Positions 24,673 to 32,225 of a stretch of DNA of 64,000 bases are shown piece by piece. The notes beneath the pieces were generated by a model. That model did not search any database and was not told the origin of the DNA. It saw only the letters and a program-made list of their open reading frames with translations. The first letter of the stretch is position 1, and the number at the start of each line of letters is the position of its first letter. Source of the DNA: Paraglaciecola marina (lineage in GTDB: Bacteria > Pseudomonadota > Gammaproteobacteria > Enterobacterales > Alteromonadaceae); NCBI RefSeq assembly GCF_004360155.1, contig NZ_SAIS01000009.1, forward strand, positions 62,001-126,000. Reading direction: 5' to 3'. Made by a program: the position numbers and the translations under genes.

Positions 24673-25726
24673 CATTATTTGCCTCAACAAATTGTTGCCA
24701 TCGCACTTTATTAATGCGTTGATGCGCTATGTAATATATTTTATCACCCGAATAAAGGGTGGTATCTAAGTCAGGGTTGACTTGAATTTTCAATTTATCA
24801 TTACCCCTAGCCATACCAATTAAGGTTGCCTGATAATTGCTTTTTAAGGCTTGAAAAATACCTTCAACTTTTAAGGGAGGGACATCGTCAGGAATACGTA
24901 ATGAATATTGAGCTTGCCCTAGATTGACATCTAGTAGGTCATGATGCAATACACTGGAGCCGGGATCAAACGCGGACTTAGCTAGCATCTCAACCGCGAC
25001 ACTAGGTGTGCACTCAACATTAGGGCAATGTTTTTGTAACAGGCCAACTAAGCTTTCATCATTGAAGTAGGCAATCATCTGAGCTTCTGGGTTGCGTTGA
25101 CTACAGTATAGAGCCGTTGTCATGGTCAAGTCGTCTTCTGGATTATCCATGATAACCACGCCCGCGTTAGCGATACACGCTTTGTCCATATCCACATCGT
25201 TGCTAAAGGTTGTAACTTTCACAAATTCAACCTGATCAGGTAATGGATTGGTTATGTTGGCTCGAACACATAATACAATGTCAGGATTATCTTCTATGGA
25301 AGAGCGTTCGCGAATTAAAAGTTCTAATAGGCGAATGGTACGAGGCCCGTTCCAACCTAAAACCAAAATGTGATTTTCAACGTCAAGACTCTTCAATCCT
25401 CTTGCTCCTTTTTGCCATTGCTCTGATACCCAAGCGGCAATGCGCCCTAATACCAAACCGAATATACTTAACCCTAAAGGTATGATGTAAATAGAGACTA
25501 TATACTTGCCAGAAGTAGTGGTTGGAGATAAGTCTCCATAGCCAACGGTAGAGCCTGTTACCACCAACCAATATATAAAATCAACGGGTTGGGTTAAGGC
25601 TTGCTCTCCAGCAAAAAAGAGTAATAACCAGCTAGTTACCCCATAAAAAAGAAGCGCTAGTACAACAGTGTACCAGCGCATCTCGGCGAAGACTCTGACC
25701 AACAACTTACGAAACTTTGGAAACAT
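24668..25726 (-). CDS. Potassium channel-like protein with RCK/TrkA-N domain
   Basis: The 352-residue protein has two membrane helices flanking a pore loop with the selectivity filter TVGYGDLSP (about residue 58-66), then a Rossmann-like regulatory domain (HILVLGWNGPRTIRLLELLI, and VVIMDNPEDDLTMTTALYCSQ) and a C-terminal ligand-binding part. This is the Kch/MthK type of two-helix K+ channel. It is inserted in a yjf-type operon between the PspA-like and DUF2491 genes and overlaps the latter, so it belongs to the unit. Confidence 0.87.
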   Translation of the reverse strand: MFPKFRKLLVRVFAEMRWYTVVLALLFYGVTSWLLLFFAGEQALTQPVDFIYWLVVTGSTVGYGDLSPTTTSGKYIVSIYIIPLGLSIFGLVLGRIAAWVSEQWQKGARGLKSLDVENHILVLGWNGPRTIRLLELLIRERSSIEDNPDIVLCVRANITNPLPDQVEFVKVTTFSNDVDMDKACIANAGVVIMDNPEDDLTMTTALYCSQRNPEAQMIAYFNDESLVGLLQKHCPNVECTPSVAVEMLAKSAFDPGSSVLHHDLLDVNLGQAQYSLRIPDDVPPLKVEGIFQALKSNYQATLIGMARGNDKLKIQVNPDLDTTLYSGDKIYYIAHQRINKVRWQQFVEANNV

Positions 25727-25752
25727 ATTCGCCTTATTGATATATCTAGCTA

Positions 25753-26433
25753 TTACTTACCTAATATGCGACTAAGTTCATCATCTGCTGATGTTGTGCC
25801 ACCTGCTATACCTGCCTCTGCTAATCGCTTAGATAGGTCATCGCTAGACTCTTCACTTGCCAATTCTTCAGCTGCTTGTAATTCAGCATTACGTAAGTTC
25901 TGCTTTTCCTGAATTCTTGATAAGGACTCAGTAGCAGTTTTCATTTTACTGTTAGCCCCTAAATGTCTAGATGACACGGCTACCTGTGCTTTTTGAACTG
26001 ACTCAGTAGCTTTTACCATATCAACCTGTTGTTCCAACCTTTTAAGGTTAGACTTTGCTTGGCTAATATTTGTAGCTAATTGTTTTTCAGATAGTTTAAA
26101 TTGATCTAGATATTTTTGCTCGCCATCTTGCTCTGCACGCAAATCACTAACTTTTTGGGCACAATCTAATGCTAATTGACGGTCGCTATCTACCGCTTTG
26201 CGAGCGTGTGCTTCATATTGCTCAATTGAACTTTGTAAGTTATCTACTTTTTGCTGCGCAAGTTTACATTTCGCTAAAATCTGAGTTCTAGCATGATCTG
26301 ATTTGCGTAACTCATCTTTAGCATCACGGATTTCTTGTTCAAGAATGCGAATTGCCTGGCTATCAACTACTGATTGAGCAGCTTCAGTTGCACCGCCTTT
26401 TACTGCAGTGACTAATTTTCTCCAAACTGACAT
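25753..26433 (-). CDS. yjfJ: PspA/IM30-family protein (YjfJ)
   Basis: The 226-residue protein is almost entirely alpha-helical coiled coil (residues ~25-190, with repeated ELRKSDHARTQILAKCKLAQQKVDNLQSS-type heptads), as in PspA/IM30/YjfJ. PspA proteins are ESCRT-III-like and form scaffolds on damaged inner membranes. It lies 26 bp after the YjfI gene and 26 bp before the channel gene. It likely provides the membrane-repair core of this operon. Confidence 0.87.
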   Translation of the reverse strand: MSVWRKLVTAVKGGATEAAQSVVDSQAIRILEQEIRDAKDELRKSDHARTQILAKCKLAQQKVDNLQSSIEQYEAHARKAVDSDRQLALDCAQKVSDLRAEQDGEQKYLDQFKLSEKQLATNISQAKSNLKRLEQQVDMVKATESVQKAQVAVSSRHLGANSKMKTATESLSRIQEKQNLRNAELQAAEELASEESSDDLSKRLAEAGIAGGTTSADDELSRILGK

Positions 26434-26459
26434 ATTATTTCTCCTAATTTTTACAAAAC

Positions 26460-26849
26460 TTATTGCAAATGGCCTTCATAAGCATCTATAAATGCTTCGA
26501 CATTTTGAAATAATGTTGTTAACTCAATAATGACGCTTTCTGCTTTTGACTGAGAGCTTAGAGAGCCAAATGCAGTGTAATATTCATCACCTGCTACCTG
26601 TGAAATTCCGACTGTGGTTAATGGAAATATCATGTGAGTTTTCAATATTTCTTCGTTTAATACTGCAGCATCTTTGACTTCAGATTTTGCAAACAATAAC
26701 GATTCTACCAATATTTGTTCCCCGCTAATGGCGAGCCAAGCATCAATGCCATCACTATTGGCTATTAATAAACAGTTTTCTTCTCTAGTCACAACCAAAT
26801 CTTGGTTGTCAGCTAAAAGGGTCTCAAGTTGGTTAAGATCCCAAGTCAT
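26460..26849 (-). CDS. yjfI: DUF2170 protein (YjfI)
   Basis: The 129-residue soluble protein starts the leftward operon. Its length and sequence (MTWDLNQLETLLADN..., LLIANSDGIDAWLAISGEQILVESLLF) match DUF2170/YjfI, which precedes the PspA-like gene in E. coli yjfIJKLMC. It has no signal peptide. Function is unknown. The promoter should lie in the 186 bp upstream of it. Confidence 0.83.
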   Translation of the reverse strand: MTWDLNQLETLLADNQDLVVTREENCLLIANSDGIDAWLAISGEQILVESLLFAKSEVKDAAVLNEEILKTHMIFPLTTVGISQVAGDEYYTAFGSLSSQSKAESVIIELTTLFQNVEAFIDAYEGHLQ

Positions 26850-27035
26850 GGATATTCTCCTATCAGGCTAATGACTATAATGTGTTGATGTTTATATACC
26901 GGTGCATCTTTCTTTAAACACGGGCATAGTGTAGCCATTATAAAGTTAATTAGTCAAATTGTTTTTATCAACATTTGATATTTATTTGTTTTGAATGTAA
27001 ATTATAACTCACGTTTGTTCTGTTTGGTGTTTAAT

Positions 27036-27341
27036 ATGTCTAGTCAAAATGACGCAAAAAATTCTCATGTCACTGCATCTCATTCTGGAGATTGGCGGCA
27101 GCTGGTACAGCGTATTCTAAAAGCTGAAATGTCGAAACGTGGTACTAAGTATCAAGACCTCAGCGATAGATTGTCTACTATAGGGGTACATCAAAGCGCA
27201 GACAACCTTAGAAATAAAGTCAATAAAGGGATTATGGGAGCAGATTTGTTGTTACAAATCATGTATGTGCTTAATATGAGAAGAATCGAGCGAGATGATA
27301 TTTTAGATATATTTGCTGATTTAGGAAGCCCACTTGAATAA
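27036..27341 (+). CDS. DUF6471-domain small protein
   Basis: The protein has about 101 residues from the ATG at 27036; a longer TTG frame from 26991 adds residues that look non-coding. WRQLVQRILKAEMSKRGTKYQDLSDRLSTIGVHQSADNLRNKVNKGIMGADLLLQIMYVLN is the DUF6471 pattern and looks like a helix-turn-helix-type DNA-binding domain. It is divergent from the yjf operon and converges on the small-RNA stretch. A regulatory role is plausible but unproven. Confidence 0.75.
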   Translation: MSSQNDAKNSHVTASHSGDWRQLVQRILKAEMSKRGTKYQDLSDRLSTIGVHQSADNLRNKVNKGIMGADLLLQIMYVLNMRRIERDDILDIFADLGSPLE

Positions 27342-27410
27342 GTGAAAGCTTTGAAGCATGTTTAAAATTTTGTTTTTAGTTAATGTTTAATTTTTGAAAG
27401 GTTACCCCCT

Positions 27411-27545
27411 AAAAAAAAGTCCGAGCAGGGCTCGGACAAGAACAGTTCTGGGAGAAACGTCAATAAAAACTGTAAGTTAATAATAAATCAGCTTGCTTAA
27501 ACCGCAATTAAAATTGGGTATCTTGGGTTAACTATAGGTATAATA
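27411..27545 (-). ncRNA. Candidate small RNA, copy 1 of a tandem family
   Basis: Read leftward, the unit begins at a conserved TATACC (27542-27537), passes a hairpin with CAGTTTTTATTGACG and a TTTCTCCC loop, and ends in a terminator whose GTCCGAGC / GCTCGGAC arms (27419-27436) are followed by eight T. No reading frame is conserved with the other copies. The 27342-28128 region has no gene. The loop sequence TTTCTCCC could pair with ribosome-binding sites. Confidence 0.65.
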
Positions 27546-27670
27546 AAGAATACCATATGGTAAATTTGGTAAGTCTTTGAATTCTAAATTAGACAACTTG
27601 GATTCTCCTAGTCTTCTTAATATTGATTGGGAGCTAATATGCAAGAGTTTGTAGGAATTTTTTGTTTTGG

Positions 27671-27815
27671 TAAAAAAAGCCCGAAATGATGATGACATCA
27701 CTCGGGCAAAAGCAGTTTTGGAAGAAACGTCAATAAAAACTGTAAAGTTATATTAATTCAGCACACCCAAACTGCAATCTAATTTGGGTATGCCCCTGTA
27801 ACCATAGGTATATAA
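27671..27815 (-). ncRNA. Candidate small RNA, copy 2 of a tandem family
   Basis: This unit has the same layout as copy 1: TATACC at 27812-27807, a middle hairpin with CCCAAA / TTTGGG arms, the conserved CAGTTTTTATTGACGTTTCT element, and a terminator with GCCCGA / TCGGGC arms plus T-run (27672-27705). Stem sequence differs from copy 1 but pairing is kept. It lies about 260 bp from copy 1. Confidence 0.65.
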
Positions 27816-27925
27816 ACTTAAACAAAGCTATAATGTTTTTATAAAAGGTAATGAGTTTAACTATCGAAATCGATGGTAATTTTTAGTGTTTAACTGGAGG
27901 ATATTTCAAATGTTTTTGGTAATGT

Positions 27926-28070
27926 AAAAAAAAGCCCGAACAGATAAAATTATCATTCAGGCAAAGAGCAGTTTTGGGAGAAACATCAATAAAACTGTGC
28001 GTAAATAGTAATCCACACAAGTCAAACTTCAATCGAAAAAGGGTATGTAGAGTAAACTAAAGGTATAAAA
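27926..28070 (-). ncRNA. Candidate small RNA, copy 3 of a tandem family
   Basis: This is the third unit, about 255 bp from copy 2 and nearest the porin stop. It has TATACC at 28067-28062, the conserved CAGTTTTATTGATG and TTTCTCCC element, and a terminator with GCCTGAA / TTCGGGC arms (one G-T pair) followed by eight T. It is the most diverged in the middle part. It lies downstream of and on the same strand as the porin gene. Confidence 0.62.
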
Positions 28071-28128
28071 AAGCACCCAAATATGAGCTGTCCTAATTTA
28101 GATGCTAATTAAGTTTACTGTTTAAGTT

Positions 28129-29292
28129 TTAAAAAGCGTATTTTGCTGTTAGTTGAATTCGTCCCATTGTTCCATCACTTCCTGATTCAAGTTCTTTCTT
28201 AGCGTATGCATATTCGCCCCCTAATGTGAGCTCCTTTGTTGGAGAGTACATTAAGTTAACGCGGGCACTTAAGGTGGATTTTATTGGATCAATAGAGCCA
28301 TTTAAGCTCATGTCGTTGTCAGCATTAAATGCTGAGTACATAAAATTACTTCGAAATTTTTCGTTCCAAATATGACGATAGGCGACAGTGAAACCAGTAG
28401 AATCTATGGCTTCTAACTCGTTATCTTCATTAAGAATAGCCCCATTAGCAACATTAAGGCCTAAGTACCTTCCCAATCCTTTACCAGTATTAGCCATTAA
28501 TCTAATATCATCTTGGCCTAGTTTAAATTTAGCGGTCAGACTCAAGCCCATCGAAGTTTCAGAAGTGTCTATATCTGTGCCATCTTGCTTGTTAATGTAA
28601 GATAATTGACGGGCTAAACCAGCTACCGCAAAATGCCCCCAATCCCCTTTAAATGTGTATCTTGCAGTAATATCAGGAAATGCATTGTCGTCTGATACTA
28701 TTCGTCCGCTGGCTTGGTAGTTTGATATGGTACTTTCAGGGTTTTCTGCTGCAATTTCAAAATTTCCTGATGTATATCTAACCATCATTTGACGAACAAA
28801 AATGGTACCGTCGGTAACACCAATAAAGTCAACACTTTCAGGTAAGGCTCTTACGTCTTGAAAGGTTGACCATGTTTGTCCAATCAACCAATTGTCATAT
28901 TTAATAAATGCATGTCGAATCCGTGGCGTATATGAGTTGCTGATGCGCTCATCTCCGCCTGCAGTGGCGTGAAAATCAAACTCCAACACGCCTGAAAGCT
29001 TTTTACCGTTTGCAAGTGCGGTATCAGTAGTAAAGCGAAACCGACTTTGTTTTATGTGTGCGTCAAATTGTGTTGATTCTTCAGTGCCACCTGTCGGAGT
29101 AAGGCTAGGTATGTAAAAGTCTCTGCCAATAGAGCCAGAAGACAAGGTACCATCGCTATATGAGCTAAACATGGCGTCGGCTTTTATATAGCCACTAAAT
29201 TTGACATTGGTTTTTTCTAATACATTAGCCTGGGCAGCGCCCGCTAAACTTGATATTACAACTGCTACTGGTAACACTCTTTTTAGTTTCAT
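28129..29292 (-). CDS. DcaP-like outer-membrane porin
   Basis: The 387-residue protein has a signal peptide (MKLKRVLPVAVVISSLAGAAQA) and an outer-membrane beta-barrel pattern ending in an aromatic residue (TAKYAF). The segments KFSGYIKADAMFSSYSDG, KQSRFRFTTDTALANGKKLSGVLEFDFH and RIRHAFIKYDNWLIGQTWSTFQD match the DcaP-type trimeric porin group. It is divergent from acs across 171 bp that hold an 11-bp triplet repeat and an inverted repeat. Uptake of small carboxylates for acs is a reasonable guess. The ribosome site is AAGGAAA. Confidence 0.83.
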   Translation of the reverse strand: MKLKRVLPVAVVISSLAGAAQANVLEKTNVKFSGYIKADAMFSSYSDGTLSSGSIGRDFYIPSLTPTGGTEESTQFDAHIKQSRFRFTTDTALANGKKLSGVLEFDFHATAGGDERISNSYTPRIRHAFIKYDNWLIGQTWSTFQDVRALPESVDFIGVTDGTIFVRQMMVRYTSGNFEIAAENPESTISNYQASGRIVSDDNAFPDITARYTFKGDWGHFAVAGLARQLSYINKQDGTDIDTSETSMGLSLTAKFKLGQDDIRLMANTGKGLGRYLGLNVANGAILNEDNELEAIDSTGFTVAYRHIWNEKFRSNFMYSAFNADNDMSLNGSIDPIKSTLSARVNLMYSPTKELTLGGEYAYAKKELESGSDGTMGRIQLTAKYAF

Positions 29293-29311
29293 TGTTTTTT
29301 CCTTACGATAT

Positions 29312-29344
29312 TTGTTTTAACATTGTTTTATCATTGTTTTAACA
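29312..29344. repeat. Three 11-bp tandem repeats upstream of porin
   Basis: The units TTGTTTTAACA, TTGTTTTATCA and TTGTTTTAACA run head to tail, differing by one base. They lie 20 bp upstream of the porin ATG. A period of one helical turn could place bound protein on one DNA face; alternatively they are part of the porin 5' untranslated RNA. Confidence 0.6.
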
Positions 29345-29377
29345 TTGGACGATTTATTAAGGTTTGCATATAGGCTG

Positions 29378-29399
29378 TTGGTCTATAAGACCAAAGTCT
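29378..29399. promoter_or_regulatory. Inverted-repeat site between porin and acs (candidate CrbR box)
   Basis: Two overlapping dyads are present: TTGGTCT-ATA-AGACCAA (29378-29394) and AGAC-CAAA-GTCT (29388-29399). They lie 65-86 bp before the acs start. AGAC-N4-GTCT recurs in front of the CrbS-like kinase gene. Binding by the LuxR-type regulator is inferred. Confidence 0.5.
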
Positions 29400-29463
29400 C
29401 ATGTAGAAATTAAGTAGTGCGGTTAAAGTATTAGCAAATAAATTCAAGTTTGGAATAAAAATT

Positions 29464-31404
29464 ATGACTGAATCTCGTTTCCCAGTGCCAGAACAGGCAA
29501 AAATAGGCTCTCATCTCACGCCAGAAAAATATCAAGAGATGTATCAAGAATCAGTCGACTCACCTGATATTTTTTGGGGTAGACAAGCAGCAACAATTGA
29601 TTGGTTTAAAGCTCCAACTAAAATTAAGAATACTTCTTTTGACAAAAACAACCTGAGCATAAGGTGGTTTGAAGATGGGGAATTAAATCTTAGTTACAAC
29701 TGTATAGATAGGCATTTACCAACAAAGGCTAACACAACTGCCATCATTTGGGAGGGAGATACGCCTGACCAAGATAAGCATATTAGCTACCAAACACTGC
29801 ATAATGAAGTATGTAAATTAGCTAATGGCTTAAAAAAATTAGGAGTGACTAAAGGCGACAGAGTGGCGATTTATATGCCGATGATCCCTGAAGCCAGTTA
29901 TGCAATGTTAGCTTGCGCACGTATAGGGGCCATCCACTCAATCATTTTTGGTGGATTTTCACCAAACGCTATAGCAGACCGAATTAATGATTGTGATGCA
30001 AAAGTTGTGATCACTTCTGATGAAGGACGCCGAGGCGGTGGCGTTGTGCCACTTAAAGTGAACGTAGATGAAGCTCTACAAGATGACAAATGTCCAAGCA
30101 TTCAACATGTTGTTGTTTTTCAAAATACAGGTGGTGATGTTGAAAAACAAAGCAGAGATATTGATTGGAAGACTTTAACCGATAGTTGCAGTTTCAACTG
30201 TGAGCCTACCGTAATGAATGCTGAAGACCCTTTATTCATTCTTTATACATCTGGTTCAACAGGCACCCCAAAAGGAGTGGTGCACACCACTGGAGGGTAC
30301 TTAGTGTATGCTTCCATGACTCATAAGTATGTATTTGACTATCGAGAAGGAGAAATATATTGGTGTGCAGCTGATGTAGGCTGGATTACGGGTCACACAT
30401 ATATGGTTTATGGTCCATTGGCAAATGGCGCAACTACATTATTATTTGAAGGTATACCGACTTACCCCGATGTGAGACGTATATGCCAAGTTGTAGATAA
30501 ACATAAAGTAAACATACTATATACAGCACCTACAGCAATACGTGCTTTAATGGCCCATGGAGATTTTCCAGCTGAAGGCAGCAGTTGTGATTCATTGAGA
30601 TTGTTGGGTTCTGTTGGAGAGCCTATTAACCCAGAAGCGTGGCATTGGTATTATGAAACTATCGGTAAAGGTCGATGCCCAATAGTAGATACTTGGTGGC
30701 AAACAGAAACTGGTGGGGTAATGATGACACCATTACCAAGCGTCACTGACTTAAAACCAGGGGCTGCAAGTACACCATTTTTTGGTATTCAGCCAGCGCT
30801 TGTAGATAGTGATGGCAAAGAATTAACGGGTGAAGCTGAAGGAAATTTAATCATTAAGGATAGTTGGCCAGCACAAGCACGTACTGTTTATGGAGACCAC
30901 GAACGTTTCATTCAAACTTATTTTAGCACCTTCGATAATGCTTACTTTACTGGTGATGGTTCTCGTAGAGATGCAGATGGCACATACTGGATAACAGGCC
31001 GAGTTGATGATGTGTTAAATGTCTCTGGACACCGTTTAGGTACCGCTGAAATTGAAAGTGCTTTGGTTTCGCACTCGGCAGTTGCCGAAGCGGCAGTTGT
31101 TGGATATCCACATGATATTAAAGGGCAGGGCATTTATGTTTATGTAAGTCCTGTTGAAGGTATCGAACCTACAGAAGAGTTAACGAAAGAACTGATCAAA
31201 TGGGTTAGAAAAGAACTTAGCCCAATAGCGTCTCCGGATTTAGTGCAGTGGACTTCAGGGTTACCTAAAACTCGTTCAGGTAAAATTATGCGCCGTATTT
31301 TGCGTAAGATTGCTGCCAATGAACATTCTCAATTAGGCGATACTTCGACACTGGCTGATCCTAGTGTGGTTGATAACTTAATCGAGAATCGCTTAGTCCG
31401 TTAA
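29464..31404 (+). CDS. acs: Acetyl-CoA synthetase
   Basis: The 646-residue AMP-forming ligase has the adenylation motifs [28 protein letters not shown] and [38 protein letters not shown], and the C-terminal acetylatable lysine in [11 protein letters not shown]. It converts acetate, ATP and CoA to acetyl-CoA in the cytoplasm. It is followed by a CrbR-like regulator and a CrbS-like sensor, the known control pair of acs in Vibrio. With isocitrate lyase it supports growth on acetate. Confidence 0.96.
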   Translation: MTESRFPVPEQAKIGSHLTPEKYQEMYQESVDSPDIFWGRQAATIDWFKAPTKIKNTSFDKNNLSIRWFEDGELNLSYNCIDRHLPTKANTTAIIWEGDTPDQDKHISYQTLHNEVCKLANGLKKLGVTKGDRVAIYMPMIPEASYAMLACARIGAIHSIIFGGFSPNAIADRINDCDAKVVITSDEGRRGGGVVPLKVNVDEALQDDKCPSIQHVVVFQNTGGDVEKQSRDIDWKTLTDSCSFNCEPTVMNAEDPLFILYTSGSTGTPKGVVHTTGGYLVYASMTHKYVFDYREGEIYWCAADVGWITGHTYMVYGPLANGATTLLFEGIPTYPDVRRICQVVDKHKVNILYTAPTAIRALMAHGDFPAEGSSCDSLRLLGSVGEPINPEAWHWYYETIGKGRCPIVDTWWQTETGGVMMTPLPSVTDLKPGAASTPFFGIQPALVDSDGKELTGEAEGNLIIKDSWPAQARTVYGDHERFIQTYFSTFDNAYFTGDGSRRDADGTYWITGRVDDVLNVSGHRLGTAEIESALVSHSAVAEAAVVGYPHDIKGQGIYVYVSPVEGIEPTEELTKELIKWVRKELSPIASPDLVQWTSGLPKTRSGKIMRRILRKIAANEHSQLGDTSTLADPSVVDNLIENRLVR

Positions 31405-31529
31405 TCACCCATTTTTGTTTTTTATTTTTATTAGTTAGTCCGATATAGATTAATATCAAGTGATGTTATTGATTTGTATCGGTTATACTGTTTCAATAAC
31501 TAATTATTAACAAAAATAATCGCGATATC

Positions 31530-32189
31530 ATGTATACACTGCTCATTGCCGATGATCACCCTCTCTATAGAGATGCTCTTAAAGGGGCTTTAAATGGTTC
31601 TTTACAATCACTGTCACTATTAGAGGCTGGCTCTCTCGCTGACACATTAAAAATCATTGAAAGCACAGAGGTTGACCTATTGCTCTTAGATTTACACATG
31701 CCAGGAAGTCAGGACTTATTTGGATTAATTCATGTGAGAAAGTTGTTTCCAGATTTGCCGGTGATGATTATTTCAGGTTTAGAAAATAAAGATATTGTCT
31801 CCAAAGTACTAAACACTGGTGCTATGGGCTTTATACCTAAAACTACAAGTTCCGAAGATATTGCCAAGGCCGTAGAAACAGTTCTACAAGGTGATATTTG
31901 GGTGCCTGACACATTAGTCAATGAACTTGATTCTCAAGATGATGCATTTACAGAGTTAGCGGCTAAAATAGCCACATTAACTCCAGCTCAGTACAAGGTT
32001 TTATGTTTGATGCGTGATGGTTTGTTAAATAAACAAATTGCCTATGAGTTAGGAATAGCAGTGGCAACTGTAAAAGCACACGTTACAGAAGTGTTTAAAA
32101 AATTGTCTATAAATAATCGTACCCAAGGCGTGTTAATTGCCTCACAATTACAATTAGAGCCGCCTAGCCCAACTAACTGTCATCACTAA
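31530..32189 (+). CDS. crbR: LuxR-family response regulator (CrbR/ErdR type)
   Basis: The 219-residue regulator has a receiver domain (LLIADDHPLYRDALKG, phospho-acceptor Asp in VDLLLLDLHMPGSQD, Lys in FIPKTTSSED) and a C-terminal LuxR helix-turn-helix (LTPAQYKVLCLMRDGLLNKQIAYELGIAVATVKAHVTEVFKKL). It lies 125 bp after acs and converges with the transporter-kinase gene, the layout of the CrbR/CrbS acetate switch. It should activate acs. The symbol is by analogy with Vibrio. Confidence 0.85.
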   Translation: MYTLLIADDHPLYRDALKGALNGSLQSLSLLEAGSLADTLKIIESTEVDLLLLDLHMPGSQDLFGLIHVRKLFPDLPVMIISGLENKDIVSKVLNTGAMGFIPKTTSSEDIAKAVETVLQGDIWVPDTLVNELDSQDDAFTELAAKIATLTPAQYKVLCLMRDGLLNKQIAYELGIAVATVKAHVTEVFKKLSINNRTQGVLIASQLQLEPPSPTNCHH

Positions 32190-32225
32190 GTTTAGTTATT
32201 AAAGAACCGTAAAATGTTTTGAGTA

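Noticed and set aside
27411-28070. CRISPR array or insertion-sequence remnant
   Set aside because: The three copies are ~140 bases with long unequal spacers and diverged sequence, unlike 25-40-base CRISPR repeats; there are no cas genes, transposase fragments or terminal inverted repeats.
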